Assembly: GCF_018861315.1 (NCBI RefSeq)
Contig: NZ_JAHLDL010000006.1
Coordinates: 1-64,000 of the forward strand
Source of the DNA: Clostridium bowmanii
GTDB lineage: Bacteria; Bacillota; Clostridia; Clostridiales; Clostridiaceae
Direction: 5' to 3'
DNA length: 64,000 nucleotides
A program made the translations under genes and the position numbers. The number at the start of each line of letters is the position of its first letter. Positions within the stretch are counted from its first letter, which is position 1. Of the stretch, positions 38,083 to 47,033 are shown one piece after another. Below the pieces are notes generated by a model. That model saw nothing but the letters and a program-made list of their open reading frames with translations. It was not told the DNA's origin and did not search any database.

Positions 38083-39213
38083 TCAATTTCTATTATTATT
38101 AAAATAATTTAATAGTGAATTCACTATTTTATAAGAAGCATTTCCATCGCCATAAGGATTAATTGATTTACTCATTTGATTATACTCGTCTGGATTTCTA
38201 AGAAGCTTATTTGCCTCAAATACAATCTTCTGTGTATCTGTTCCAACGAGCCTGACCGTACCAGCACTCTCTGCCTCTACTCTCTCAGTGACTTTTCTAA
38301 GCACTAAAACCGGTTTGCCTAAATGAGGAGCTTCTTCTTGAATTCCGCCTGAATCAGTCATTACTAGATAACATTTTTCCATTAAATTATGGCTTTCTTT
38401 GATATCGATGAATTGGATTAAATGTATTCTATCTGCACCTTTTAAAATGCCTTCCACCATATCTTTCACTACCGGATTTGGATGAACTAAATACACCACT
38501 TCTACATCACTATTTTCAGAAACAACAATTTTCAGCGCATTGCAGATATTTTCAATACCAATTCCCCAATTTTCTCTTCTATGAGCTGTAACCATTATTA
38601 CTTTTTTGTTTTTATAGTCAATCTCTTTTAGCTTACTATTGTCAAAAATATAATCATCTTTAATGGTATACTTCATAGCATCTATAACTGTGTTCCCTGT
38701 AACAAAAATTCTGCCCTCATCTATTCCCTCTCTTAATAGGTTTTCTTTAGATGTATTAGTTGGTGCAAAATGTAAATCTGCTAAAACTCCAGTTAATCTC
38801 CTATTAATTTCTTCTGGATAAGGTAAAAACTTATTATGGGTTCTAAGCCCTGCTTCTACATGTCCAACAAGTATTTTTCTATAAAAAGCTGCAAGAGATG
38901 AAGCAAATGTTGTAGTAGTATCTCCATGTACCAGTACTATGTCCGGTTGTTCTTTATCAAAAATGTTCTCTAACCCTTTAAGTACCGAGCAGGTTATTCC
39001 TGTTAAACTCTGTTTTTCTTTCATTATGTTTAAATCATACTGAGGCACTATATTGAAAATCTCCAAAACTTGATCCAACATTTCTCTATGCTGGCCAGTG
39101 ACACATACTATGCACTGTATTTGAGGATATTTTTCCAATTCCTTAATTAGAGGTGCCATTTTTATAGCCTCAGGTCTTGTACCAAATATTACTATAACTT
39201 TAATATTTTCCAC
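38083..39213 (-). CDS. wecB: UDP-N-acetylglucosamine 2-epimerase (non-hydrolysing)
   Basis: 376 residues. Interconverts UDP-GlcNAc and UDP-ManNAc for teichoic acid or other wall polymers. Family marks: IFGTRPEAIKMAPLIKEL, VHGDTTTTFASSLAAFYR, VGHVEAGLRTHNKFLPYPEE, TAHRRENWG and TDSGGIQEEAPHLGKPVLVLR. GTG start with AGGAGG seven bases upstream. It follows tagO by 54 bases, and both act on the same wall-polymer route. Confidence 0.95.
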   Translation of the reverse strand: MENIKVIVIFGTRPEAIKMAPLIKELEKYPQIQCIVCVTGQHREMLDQVLEIFNIVPQYDLNIMKEKQSLTGITCSVLKGLENIFDKEQPDIVLVHGDTTTTFASSLAAFYRKILVGHVEAGLRTHNKFLPYPEEINRRLTGVLADLHFAPTNTSKENLLREGIDEGRIFVTGNTVIDAMKYTIKDDYIFDNSKLKEIDYKNKKVIMVTAHRRENWGIGIENICNALKIVVSENSDVEVVYLVHPNPVVKDMVEGILKGADRIHLIQFIDIKESHNLMEKCYLVMTDSGGIQEEAPHLGKPVLVLRKVTERVEAESAGTVRLVGTDTQKIVFEANKLLRNPDEYNQMSKSINPYGDGNASYKIVNSLLNYFNNNRN

Positions 39214-39267
39214 CAGATAACCTCCTAATTTAACTTAACTTAATTATTAATTTAAAACATATTCAAA

Positions 39268-40296
39268 TTACTCTTTATGCCTAAAGATTCCATATTTCCA
39301 TGCTATGAAAACAGTTATAACTGATGTAACTCCTAACAAAAAGTATGCCCTTTGGTTACTTATTTGCATTGCAAGAATTGAGGCTCCGCCTAAAGCAGCA
39401 CTTATAAAATACATAATGATAACAGCTTGTTTTTGATTAAGTCCCATATCCAAAAGCCTATGATGCAAATGACCTCTATCTGCTTGCATAATGGGTTTCC
39501 CATTAGCTTTCCTTCTGATCATAGCAAAAAGGGTATCATAAATAGGTAATCCAAAGGCTAAAATTGGTACTGCAATAACAAATGCTGTTGCAGATTTAAT
39601 GGCGGTCTCAATTGAAATTGCGGCTAGTAGAAATCCTAATAATTGAGAGCCCGTATCCCCCATAAAAATAGAAGCTGGGTTAAAGTTATATGGTATAAAC
39701 CCTAAAATTGCACCACTTAAAACAGCTGTTAAAAATGCAGCCTCCAATCTTCCATTAATTATAGAAACTATCATTAAAGTAACACAGGCTATAAATGCTA
39801 CTCCTGCTGCGAGTCCATCTAGTCCATCTATTAAGTTAAATGCATTAGTCACAGCTACAATCCATATTATGGTTACAGGTATATTAATCCATCCTATGTT
39901 TAAATAAGGATAGAATTCTCTAAAAGGATTTGTTAGAATTGATATCCTTACACCTGATAATAAAAGGCAAACAGCACCCATAATTTGTATTAGAAGCTTA
40001 TACTTAGGACTCAAATCCTTAATATCATCTATCATGCCACCCATAACTATTATAGTCGCTCCAATAATTATACCTAGTTGAGAAGTGGTTAAGATACCAT
40101 TATATAAAATTACACCTATAACAAAAGAAATGTATATGGCAAGTCCTCCCATGACTGGAACAGGCTTACAATGAACTCTCCTTTCATCTTTAGGAACATC
40201 AATTGCATTAATCCTTATTGCAAACTTCTTAACTAAAGGAGTAATTATAAAAGAAACTAATGCTGTAATTATCGCTAAAATATAAAAATTACTCAT
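39268..40296 (-). CDS. tagO: Undecaprenyl-phosphate GlcNAc-1-phosphate transferase (TagO/WecA type)
   Basis: 342 residues with about ten membrane segments. Starts wall teichoic acid synthesis by loading GlcNAc-1-P onto the lipid carrier. MraY/WecA family motifs: VPKDERRVHCKPVPVMGGLA, GMIDDIKDLSPKYKL, NAFNLIDGLDGLAAG and IFMGDTGSQLLGF, plus the cytoplasmic DRGHLHHRLLDMGL loop that marks the WecA/TagO branch. wecB follows. Confidence 0.93.
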   Translation of the reverse strand: MSNFYILAIITALVSFIITPLVKKFAIRINAIDVPKDERRVHCKPVPVMGGLAIYISFVIGVILYNGILTTSQLGIIIGATIIVMGGMIDDIKDLSPKYKLLIQIMGAVCLLLSGVRISILTNPFREFYPYLNIGWINIPVTIIWIVAVTNAFNLIDGLDGLAAGVAFIACVTLMIVSIINGRLEAAFLTAVLSGAILGFIPYNFNPASIFMGDTGSQLLGFLLAAISIETAIKSATAFVIAVPILAFGLPIYDTLFAMIRRKANGKPIMQADRGHLHHRLLDMGLNQKQAVIIMYFISAALGGASILAMQISNQRAYFLLGVTSVITVFIAWKYGIFRHKE

Positions 40297-40395
40297 AAAA
40301 AAACCTTTCTTTCACAAAAGCAGTGTTTTTATTTGATAAATATAGGTTTAAAATTATGAAATTAATAAACAATTGTAATTTACAGAATTCCATAA

Positions 40396-40884
40396 TTAAT
40401 ATCCACCATCACCTTGAAGTGAGTCATCATTTTCTATCCATTCCTCTACATATACGGTTTTATATTGAATTTTATCTTCTCTAATTATTACTTTCTCTAT
40501 ACCTGAATTAATTATGAATCTCTTGCATAAGGAGCATGGCGAAGCATTCTCTACTAATTCACCGCTATTTACCTCTTTCCCTACTAAATACAAAGTTGCT
40601 CCTAACATATCATTTCTTCGAGCTGAAATAATTGCATTTTGTTCTGCATGTACTGATCTGCAAAGCTCATATCTTGTGCCCCTGGGAACTTTTAATTCTT
40701 CTCTCCTACAGACACCTAAATCACAACAGTTCATTCTTCCCCTAGGTGCACCAGAATATCCAGTAGACATAATTTCATCATTTTTTACTATTATAGCTGC
40801 AAAATTCCTACGCATACAAGTTCCTCGCTCAGATATTGTTTCACATATATCCAAATAATAATTATGCTTGTCAATTCTTCCCAC
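40396..40884 (-). CDS. comEB: Deoxycytidylate deaminase
   Basis: About 162 residues. Turns dCMP into dUMP for thymidylate synthesis. Zinc site: HAEQNAI (VHAEQNAIISARR) and PCSLCKRFIINSGI; the cofactor-binding stretch RRNFAAIIVKNDEIMSTGYS and GAPRGRMNC are typical of dCMP deaminases. GTG at 40884 has AGAGGT six bases ahead and gives the normal N-terminus (GRIDKHNYYLDI); the ATG at 40899 overlaps that site. The order rpiB, upp, comEB, tagO, wecB, atp is the common clostridial one with insertions here. Confidence 0.93.
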   Translation of the reverse strand: MGRIDKHNYYLDICETISERGTCMRRNFAAIIVKNDEIMSTGYSGAPRGRMNCCDLGVCRREELKVPRGTRYELCRSVHAEQNAIISARRNDMLGATLYLVGKEVNSGELVENASPCSLCKRFIINSGIEKVIIREDKIQYKTVYVEEWIENDDSLQGDGGY

Positions 40885-41088
40885 AATTATACCTCTCATA
40901 AATATATTTTAATTATTAATTATTAATTATGTAGATGCAAAATTAAAAGCCAAGTTTATAATCTAATAATCAATCTCTATTATTTTACACTATAAAAATG
41001 ATAATTTAAAGTGTTTAATGTGTCATATATATAAATTTACTATAAATTTTAAAAAACATGTACCATTATAACTACATTTTACTTTAAC

Positions 41089-41131
41089 AAAAAAATATAG
41101 ACAAAGATTTCTCTTCGCCTATATTTTTCGA
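41089..41131 (-). terminator. Terminator after the ferredoxin-like gene
   Basis: AAAAATATAGGCGAAGA pairs with the following TTTGTCTATATTTTTTT on the minus strand with a few mismatches. Confidence 0.65.
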
Positions 41132-41860
41132 CTAAATTATTTCTCCGTTTATACCAATAGTCACCTCTTTATACGATACTATTATTCCCGCCTGAAGCAT
41201 TGCTGCCTTCACAGAACTAACAATACCTGCACAACAAGGTACTTCCATTCTAACCACTGTAATGCTCTTAATGTCGTTATTTTTTAATATTTCTGCAATT
41301 TTTTCTCTATAATAATCATTATCGTCCAACTTTGGACACCCTATTAATGTTACCCTTCCCTTAATAAACTCTTTATGAAAATTTCCATAAGCATAAGCGG
41401 TGCAATCTGCAGCAATTAATATATCTGCACCATTTAAAAATGCCGCCTTAGTATTAGTTAACTTCAATTGAATTGGCCATTGGTTTAATTCTGAAGATCC
41501 AGATGTTTCTTCTGAGTTATTTATTTTAGTAGCTACTTTTTTTACATTTAAATCAACATTCCTCTTTATGGACTTTTCCATTGTGCCAGGACATCCACAA
41601 GGTAGATTAGGTTTTACACTAATTTTCTGTTTTTTTAATTCCACAGCTTGGAGGTCATATTCTACAGCATCTCTTTCCACTATTTTAATTGCATCTGTGG
41701 GGCACTGTGGCAAACAATCTCCCAGTCCATCACAATATTCGTCACTTATTAATTTAGCCTTACCATCCACTAACTCAATGGCTCCTTCATGACATCCACT
41801 TATACATATTCCACAACCATTACATTTATTTTCATCGATACTAATAATATTCCTTTTCAT
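41132..41860 (-). CDS. 4Fe-4S ferredoxin-type protein
   Basis: 242 residues. Two ferredoxin clusters at the N-terminus: CNGCGICISGCHEGAIE (residues about 13-29) and CDGLGDCLPQCPTDAIK (about 43-59), the second with an unusual spacing. The remaining 170 residues, with LPCGCPGTM, DILIAADCTAYAYGNF, TLIGCPKLDDNDYY and VVRMEVPCCAGIV, occur in clostridial iron-sulphur proteins of unknown role and contain several extra cysteines. Probable electron carrier or redox sensor. It is divergent from a Crp/Fnr regulator gene, which may control it. Confidence 0.8.
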   Translation of the reverse strand: MKRNIISIDENKCNGCGICISGCHEGAIELVDGKAKLISDEYCDGLGDCLPQCPTDAIKIVERDAVEYDLQAVELKKQKISVKPNLPCGCPGTMEKSIKRNVDLNVKKVATKINNSEETSGSSELNQWPIQLKLTNTKAAFLNGADILIAADCTAYAYGNFHKEFIKGRVTLIGCPKLDDNDYYREKIAEILKNNDIKSITVVRMEVPCCAGIVSSVKAAMLQAGIIVSYKEVTIGINGEII

Positions 41861-41969
41861 TTTAACTCCTCCTATAATTTTATATATATATTCACCTTGA
41901 GACGCATTAAAATAAACAACAATTCAATATGTTTTATATTTACTTTAAAAAGCCTAATTAATTATTTAA

Positions 41970-42028
41970 TTGACTGTATGTGCTAAGTATATTAGAATTA
42001 CTTATGATAATATGTAACCCATGTTACC
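41970..42028 (+). promoter_or_regulatory. Promoter and Crp/Fnr-type operator before the regulator gene
   Basis: TTGACT at 41970-41975, 17-base spacer, TAGAAT at 41993-41998. Downstream, at 42012-42027, is TGTAAC-CCAT-GTTACC, an inverted repeat of Crp/Fnr type. It lies just past the likely start site, where binding would block transcription, so self-repression is plausible. Confidence 0.6.
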
Positions 42029-42053
42029 AAATTACAAATTTGAAGGTGATTTC

Positions 42054-42749
42054 ATGGATAAACTAACAGATTACTTAAAGTATTGCATTTTATTTAAAGG
42101 TTTAACTTCCCAGGAACTACAAGATTTAATTACGAATATTAACTATTCTATTTCTGATAACTGTAAAAACTGCATTGAATGCCACACCTGCATAGTTGCA
42201 CTAGAAGGTGATATATGCAATTCTTTAGGCATTGTAATCCAAGGTGAACTAGAAGTTCAAAAACATTATGCTAGTGGCAAAGTTGTTACCCTAGCAAAAT
42301 TAAACAGAGGGAAAATTTTTGGGGAAGCTATCGCTTTTTCAGAGACAAATATATACCCTGCTACTATAGTATCATCTAAAGGATCAATAATACTTTATAT
42401 CTCAAAAAAAGATATCATAGCTATGTGTAGTTCCTACCCTAAGGTATTGAATAATTTCATGCAACTTCTCTCAAGTAAAATTTTATTGTTAAACGGAAAA
42501 ATTAAAGAGCTCTCTTTTGAAACCTTACGACAGAAAATTTGTAATTACTTACTTTCTCAATACGAAATTCAAAAAACAACTTCACTAATACTTCCTATGT
42601 CTAGAAAAACTCTCGCTGAGCATCTAGGCGTTCAGAGACCATCCCTTTCAAGAGAATTTGTTAATATGAAGCAAGATGGCCTAATAGATTTCAATAAAAA
42701 TTTAGTTCAATTAAAAGATTTAGACGGCATTGAAACCATACTAATTTGA
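42054..42749 (+). CDS. Crp/Fnr-family regulator with N-terminal cysteine cluster
   Basis: About 231 residues. A cyclic-nucleotide-binding-like beta domain (IVIQGELEVQKHYASGKVVT, IFGEAIAFSE) is followed by a Crp-type helix-turn-helix (PMSRKTLAEHLGVQRPSLSREFVNM). Near residues 34-45 is DNCKNCIECHTC, a Cys-x2-Cys-x2-Cys-x2-Cys run that could hold an iron-sulphur cluster, though the spacing is not that of E. coli FNR. The gene is divergent from the 4Fe-4S protein gene. Related clostridial regulators include those controlling the hybrid cluster protein, which read a GTAAC-N4-GTTAC-like site. ATG at 42054 has GAAGGTG upstream. Confidence 0.85.
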   Translation: MDKLTDYLKYCILFKGLTSQELQDLITNINYSISDNCKNCIECHTCIVALEGDICNSLGIVIQGELEVQKHYASGKVVTLAKLNRGKIFGEAIAFSETNIYPATIVSSKGSIILYISKKDIIAMCSSYPKVLNNFMQLLSSKILLLNGKIKELSFETLRQKICNYLLSQYEIQKTTSLILPMSRKTLAEHLGVQRPSLSREFVNMKQDGLIDFNKNLVQLKDLDGIETILI

Positions 42750-42797
42750 TGTTATTGTATACGACAGTATAATTTTATCGTAAATATTAAATTTTAC

Positions 42798-42826
42798 TTG
42801 ATAATTATTATCCGTTAGTGTATAGT
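42798..42826 (+). promoter_or_regulatory. PerR-like box over the rubrerythrin promoter
   Basis: TTGATA at 42798-42803, 17-base spacer, TATAGT at 42821-42826. Overlapping the -35 is TGATAATTATTATCC (42799-42813), 12 of 14 matches to the PerR box TTATAAT-N-ATTATAA. PerR control of reverse rubrerythrins is known from Clostridium acetobutylicum. Confidence 0.6.
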
Positions 42827-42909
42827 TACTGTTATAGGTAACCAAATTATGTCTAGTTAATTATTTTACGTATAGTAATTGTTATCTTATTATATAGAAT
42901 GCAAGTGGA

Positions 42910-42995
42910 CTAACAATTATTAATTGTTACTCCAGAAAACTACGAGGGGGATAACAATTAGTAGTTGTTATCTACCCCAGAGAAATATGAGGGGG
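42910..42995 (+). repeat. Dispersed palindrome-plus-RBS repeat, copy B (two tandem units)
   Basis: Unit 1 (42910-42950): CTAACAATTATTAATTGTTA, CTCCAGAAAACTACGAGGGGG. Unit 2 (42951-42995): ATAACAATTAGTAGTTGTTA, TCTACCCCAGAGAAATATGA, GGGGG. The purine run of unit 2 is ten bases before the rubrerythrin ATG and is its only visible ribosome site. Confidence 0.75.
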
Positions 42996-43005
42996 AAAAT
43001 TTAAT

Positions 43006-43551
43006 ATGAAAAAATTTGTTTGTACAGTATGTGGATATATCCACGAAGGTGATAACGCACCAGATAAATGCCCAGTTTGTGGTGCAAAAAGTGATAAATT
43101 TGTAGAAAAAGATGAAAATGATATGACTTGGGCCGATGAACATGTAATAGGAGTTGCCAAAGATGTTAATCCAGAAATTTTAGAAGGATTAAGAGCTAAC
43201 TTTGTTGGAGAATGCACTGAAGTTGGTATGTATTTAGCAATGAGTCGTCAAGCTGATAGAGAGGGTTTCCCAGAAGTTGCAGAAGCTTACACGCGAATCG
43301 CTTTTGAAGAAGCAGATCATGCTTCAAAATTCGCTGAAATGCTTGGAGAAGTAGTGACAGCTGATACTAAGAAAAACCTTGAAATGAGAGTCGATGCAGA
43401 GCATGGAGCTTGCCAAGGTAAGAAAGACTTAGCTACTTTAGCTAAAAAGCTTAACTATGATGCAATCCATGATACAGTACATGAAATGTGTAAAGATGAA
43501 GCTCGTCATGGCTCAGCATTCAAGGGTTTACTTAATAGATATTTTAAATAA
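43006..43551 (+). CDS. Reverse rubrerythrin (rubredoxin domain first)
   Basis: 181 residues. An N-terminal rubredoxin-like zinc/iron ribbon ([21 protein letters not shown]) is followed by a diiron four-helix domain with the Glu/His pairs [24 protein letters not shown] and [15 protein letters not shown]. Reverse rubrerythrins reduce hydrogen peroxide and oxygen with electrons from NADH through rubredoxin-type carriers, protecting strict anaerobes. The upstream region carries a PerR-like box over the promoter and two copies of a dispersed repeat. It is alone on the plus strand and ends at a strong terminator facing upp. Confidence 0.94.
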   Translation: MKKFVCTVCGYIHEGDNAPDKCPVCGAKSDKFVEKDENDMTWADEHVIGVAKDVNPEILEGLRANFVGECTEVGMYLAMSRQADREGFPEVAEAYTRIAFEEADHASKFAEMLGEVVTADTKKNLEMRVDAEHGACQGKKDLATLAKKLNYDAIHDTVHEMCKDEARHGSAFKGLLNRYFK

Positions 43552-43569
43552 TATTGGATTAAGTAAAAT

Positions 43570-43611
43570 TAAAAGCAACTTACAGATAATTTTCTGTAAG
43601 TTGCTTTTTAA
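43570..43611. terminator. Bidirectional terminator between rubrerythrin gene and upp
   Basis: AAAAGCAACTTACAGA pairs with TCTGTAAGTTGCTTTT; runs of T on both strands. Confidence 0.88.
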
Positions 43612-43638
43612 TTTCTCATGATAAATTATAATAATTAA

Positions 43639-44268
43639 TTATTTTGTTCCAAATAATCTATCTCCAGCATCACCAAGACCTGGTACAATATATCCTTTTT
43701 CATTTAATTTCTCATCAATTGAAGCTACATATATATCCACGTCTGGATGCTCCTCTTGAATAGCCTCAATTCCCTCTGGTGCAGCTATAAGGCACATAAT
43801 TCTTATATTTATTGCCCCTCTTTTCTTAAGCGCTGAAATTGCATCTATTGCAGAACCTCCTGTCGCAATCATAGGATCAGTAATAATTACATCTCTTTCA
43901 TTGATATCTTGAGGTAATTTACAGAAATATTCAACTGGTTGCAATGTTTCCTCATTTCTATACATCCCTATGTGGCCAACCTTAGCTGCAGGTATAATTT
44001 TCAGCATACCATCAACCATTCCAAGGCCCGCTCTTAGTATTGGAACTATAGCCATTTTCTTACCAGCTAAAACATTACATTTAGTAGTACAAATAGGAGT
44101 CTCAATATCTACTTCTTCTAATTGTATGTCACGCGTAACTTCATAAGCCATAAGCATTGCAACTTCTTCAACTAGATCTCTAAAATCCTTTGAACCTGTA
44201 TTTTTATCTCTTATGTATGCCAATTTGTGTTGTATAAGTGGATGTGTTATTTGTGTTACTTTACTCAT
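43639..44268 (-). CDS. upp: Uracil phosphoribosyltransferase
   Basis: 209 residues. Salvages uracil to UMP with PRPP. Seen: [18 protein letters not shown] at the N-terminus, [14 protein letters not shown], the PRPP loop [18 protein letters not shown] and the uracil-binding tail [20 protein letters not shown] at 44268 follows TGGAGGAA. It lies after rpiB in the normal clostridial order. Confidence 0.97.
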   Translation of the reverse strand: MSKVTQITHPLIQHKLAYIRDKNTGSKDFRDLVEEVAMLMAYEVTRDIQLEEVDIETPICTTKCNVLAGKKMAIVPILRAGLGMVDGMLKIIPAAKVGHIGMYRNEETLQPVEYFCKLPQDINERDVIITDPMIATGGSAIDAISALKKRGAINIRIMCLIAAPEGIEAIQEEHPDVDIYVASIDEKLNEKGYIVPGLGDAGDRLFGTK

Positions 44269-44294
44269 AAATAATTCCTCCAATTTTTTAATGT

Positions 44295-44744
44295 TTATTT
44301 AGAATATTTTTTCTCAATTTCAGTAATTTTATTAATTCTTTTTTGATGTCTATCTCCTTGAAATTTAGCATTGATAAAAGCATCTACAATATCTAGCGCT
44401 AAACCAGTGCCAATAACTCGCGCACCTAAAGTAAGAATGTTAGCATTATTATGTTCTCTCGAGGCATGAGCACTAAAAGTATCACTGCATAATGCGGCTC
44501 TTATTCCAGGTACTTTATTTGCAGCAATTCCTATACCTATCCCTGTACCACATATAAGTATTCCTAATTCAAAATTTTCTGCCACTACTTCCTTGGCAAC
44601 TTTTAATGCATAATCTGGATAATCACAAGACTCCTCAGTATAAGTACCAAAGTCTGATACCTCAATATGTTTACTCTCAAGAAACATAATTATCTCTTTT
44701 TTTAAACTGAAACCACCATGATCACTACCTAATGCTATTTTCAT
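44295..44744 (-). CDS. rpiB: Ribose 5-phosphate isomerase B
   Basis: 149 residues. Interconverts ribulose 5-phosphate and ribose 5-phosphate; members may act on allose or galactose phosphates. Family marks: [42 protein letters not shown] (with the active-site Cys) and [17 protein letters not shown]. Length normal. GGAGGTG precedes the ATG. 26 bases ahead of upp. Confidence 0.95.
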   Translation of the reverse strand: MKIALGSDHGGFSLKKEIIMFLESKHIEVSDFGTYTEESCDYPDYALKVAKEVVAENFELGILICGTGIGIGIAANKVPGIRAALCSDTFSAHASREHNNANILTLGARVIGTGLALDIVDAFINAKFQGDRHQKRINKITEIEKKYSK

Positions 44745-44814
44745 TATAAAACACCTCCAAGAAATATTTTCCTATTATACGATAGTAAATTACAAAAAAA
44801 GAAGATATCAGCAT

Positions 44815-45021
44815 TTAAATAACATATTTAAATACCATTATCTTCATTATCTTATCTAATAATAAGAATACATTGTTTTTTAATCCACCAGGAATCTTTG
44901 AATAAGTCGGAATATACTGGACATATGAGTCAATATTATTTTTAGTAAATATTTTATTGAAAATAGCTTCTAAATTATAGCTTTTTCGCATTTTTTCATT
45001 ACAAACATACAATATATCCAT
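44815..45021 (-). pseudogene. Remnant of low-molecular-weight (arginine/tyrosine) phosphatase
   Basis: A 68-residue frame between tsaC and rpiB, where many Firmicutes have a low-molecular-weight phosphatase gene of about 150 codons (ywlE). Its start, ILYVCNEKMRKSYNLEAIFN, lines up with the family P-loop pattern VCxGNxCRSPxAEAIF: the cysteine, serine and Glu-Ala-Ile-Phe remain, but the catalytic arginine position reads Lys and the glycine and asparagine are gone. The frame then ends early without the Asp-Pro motif. A good ribosome site, supplied by a dispersed repeat, is still there. Either a decayed gene or a small protein with a new use. Confidence 0.5.
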
Positions 45022-45026
45022 AGTCC

Positions 45027-45112
45027 CTCCTAATATTCCTCTGGGGTAGATAACAATAATTATTGTTATACCCCTGGTATTCCTTTGAAGTAGATTCTAA
45101 TTATAAATTAGT
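45027..45112 (-). repeat. Dispersed palindrome-plus-RBS repeat, copy E (two tandem units)
   Basis: Minus strand, first unit: CTAATTTATAATTAGAATC, TACTTCAAAGGAATACCA, GGGG. Second unit: ATAACAATAATTATTGTTATC, then TACCCCAGAGGAATATTA, then GGAGG, four bases before the ATG of the phosphatase remnant. Same order and period (about 43 bases) as copy B at 42910. Confidence 0.75.
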
Positions 45113-45118
45113 ATCTAC

Positions 45119-46165
45119 TTATACGAAAGTTATATCAAAACCTGCTGATTTCTTAAGCCTATTCATTATAGCAACACCTAAGCCTTTTTCTTCAAAAGCT
45201 TCTGATAATATTAAATCTACATCTATAACATCAAACCCTCTTAAAATTTCAAAAAGATTTCTTCCTATACTATCTAGATTTTCTCTACTACCTAAAGAAA
45301 TAACAGTGCCCTTAGGATATTTTTCTTTGGTTTCATCTGTTGCCATAATGCCTATTTTTTTCTTGCCCATACTATTCTGCACTATTTCATTGATTTTAGC
45401 AACAGTTTTTTCTAAATCTCCACATATAATTTTTACTGGGGCTTTTGGTGCATAATGTCTATACTTCATACCAGGTGCTTTAGGCTTAAAATCTTTTTTT
45501 GGTTTACACATTATATTTTTATCAATATATACCCTATTATCAATTTCTCTTAGCATTTCAATGGTTATGGCTCCTGGCCTTAGTATGCACAGCGGAGTAC
45601 AAGTACAATCAACTATTGTTGACTCAAGTCCTACCTTACTTTTATCTCCACCTATGATATACTCTATCTTTCCACTTAAATCCTCTATACAACTCTCTAC
45701 ATCCGTGGGGCTTGGTCTACCAGATATATTAGCTGAAGGAGCTGCAATAGGTGTTCCAGCTGCCTCAATAAGCTTCCTCGCAATTATATTTGAAGGCATC
45801 CTTATTCCTACAGTGTCTAGCCCAGCACTTGTAGCACTCGGAATTAAATCAGACTTATTAAAAATCAATGTTATTGGTCCAGGCCAATATCTCTTCATAA
45901 TTTGCCTTGCTATAGAAGGTATTTCTTTTACCAGAGGTTCAATATTAAAGTCAGCTACATGCACAATAAGTGGATTATCCTGAGGTCTTCCTTTGGCCTT
46001 AAAAATTTTTTCTACAGCTATCTCATCTAAGGCATTGGCACCGAGTCCATAAACTGTTTCTGTAGGAAAAGCCACCAGTCCGCCTTGAGCTATAACAAGT
46101 CCTGCCTCATCAATTATATTCTGCACAATATTATTTTCGTCTAAAATTGCAATCTTAGTATTCAT
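45119..46165 (-). CDS. tsaC: L-threonylcarbamoyladenylate synthase (Sua5/TsaC)
   Basis: 348 residues, the long Sua5 form. Makes the precursor for the t6A37 modification of ANN-reading tRNAs. N-terminal YrdC domain (about 1-210): GGLVAFPTETVYGLGANA, KAKGRPQDNPLIVHV and PSANISGRPSPT carry the substrate residues. The C-terminal Sua5 domain follows after a linker with PGMKYRHYAPKAPV. GAGGTGTAAGG precedes the ATG. It is 26 bases behind the ZIP transporter gene. Confidence 0.94.
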   Translation of the reverse strand: MNTKIAILDENNIVQNIIDEAGLVIAQGGLVAFPTETVYGLGANALDEIAVEKIFKAKGRPQDNPLIVHVADFNIEPLVKEIPSIARQIMKRYWPGPITLIFNKSDLIPSATSAGLDTVGIRMPSNIIARKLIEAAGTPIAAPSANISGRPSPTDVESCIEDLSGKIEYIIGGDKSKVGLESTIVDCTCTPLCILRPGAITIEMLREIDNRVYIDKNIMCKPKKDFKPKAPGMKYRHYAPKAPVKIICGDLEKTVAKINEIVQNSMGKKKIGIMATDETKEKYPKGTVISLGSRENLDSIGRNLFEILRGFDVIDVDLILSEAFEEKGLGVAIMNRLKKSAGFDITFV

Positions 46166-46191
46166 CCTTACACCTCTTAACTTAAAATATG

Positions 46192-46920
46192 CTATATCAC
46201 ATTAGTCATTATCAAACCAACTATTATTCCCAGTAGTATCCCCAAAGTATTTATCGTACCAGGCCAAAGTTTTTTGGACTGAGGAATCATCTCTCCGTAG
46301 ATAACATATAACATAACACCAGATGCAAATGCTAAAGCACTGCCTAATATGTTTACAGATATGCTACCAATATAAATTCCAATCCAAGCACCAATTGCAG
46401 TGGGTAGTGCTGTTAAGAAAGCATAAAATAATATTCGTTTACTGTTTGTCCCTAAAAGCATGAGAGGTGCCGCCACCGCCAGTCCCTCTGGCACATCATG
46501 TATTGCTATTATTACGCTCATTTTAAGTCCTAAGTTTTCGCCATTAACAAAACCAAATCCCATTATCAGCCCTTCTGGAAAATTATGAAGCATTATTCCT
46601 ATAGCAACCATAAAAGCTACTTTTGTATATTGAGAATTTACATTACTGCCTAAATTACTTATTTTATCTATTATTACAACAACGATAATTCCTAAAACTA
46701 AAAATAATAAGGTTTTTAAAAATCCTGTTTTAACTATAGCCTCAGGAATAAGTTCAAAAACTACAATTGAAAGCATAAGCCCTGAAGCAAATCCTATAAT
46801 AGTTCCTAAAAATCTTTTAGAAGGTTTGTTCATGGCAACACCTAAAAAAGCGCCTAACATGGTACCAATTAAAGCTACTACTCCGGAGAATATGATTATT
46901 AAAACAATTCTATTACTCAA
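46192..46920 (-). CDS. ZIP family metal transporter
   Basis: 242 residues with eight membrane segments. ZIP proteins bring zinc or other divalent metals into the cytoplasm. The metal site motifs are in segments 4 and 5: HNFPEGLIMGFGF and HDVPEGLAVAAPL. The bacterial ZupT/GufA type is the nearest match. TTG start follows GGGGGTATAAAT. It is probably cotranscribed with tsaC. Confidence 0.9.
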   Translation of the reverse strand: MSNRIVLIIIFSGVVALIGTMLGAFLGVAMNKPSKRFLGTIIGFASGLMLSIVVFELIPEAIVKTGFLKTLLFLVLGIIVVVIIDKISNLGSNVNSQYTKVAFMVAIGIMLHNFPEGLIMGFGFVNGENLGLKMSVIIAIHDVPEGLAVAAPLMLLGTNSKRILFYAFLTALPTAIGAWIGIYIGSISVNILGSALAFASGVMLYVIYGEMIPQSKKLWPGTINTLGILLGIIVGLIMTNVI

Positions 46921-47033
46921 ATTTATACCCCCACTTAATTAGAATTGTAATTATTCACCTTACAATTCCATATGAGAATAAAATATAGAGAATTATTCAC
47001 TATACTTATTTCTCTTTATCTAATTTTATTCCA

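Noticed and set aside
42951-42975. Resemblance of GGATAACAATTA to a lac operator half
   Set aside because: The palindrome spacing differs, no LacI-type gene is near, and it recurs as part of a repeat.
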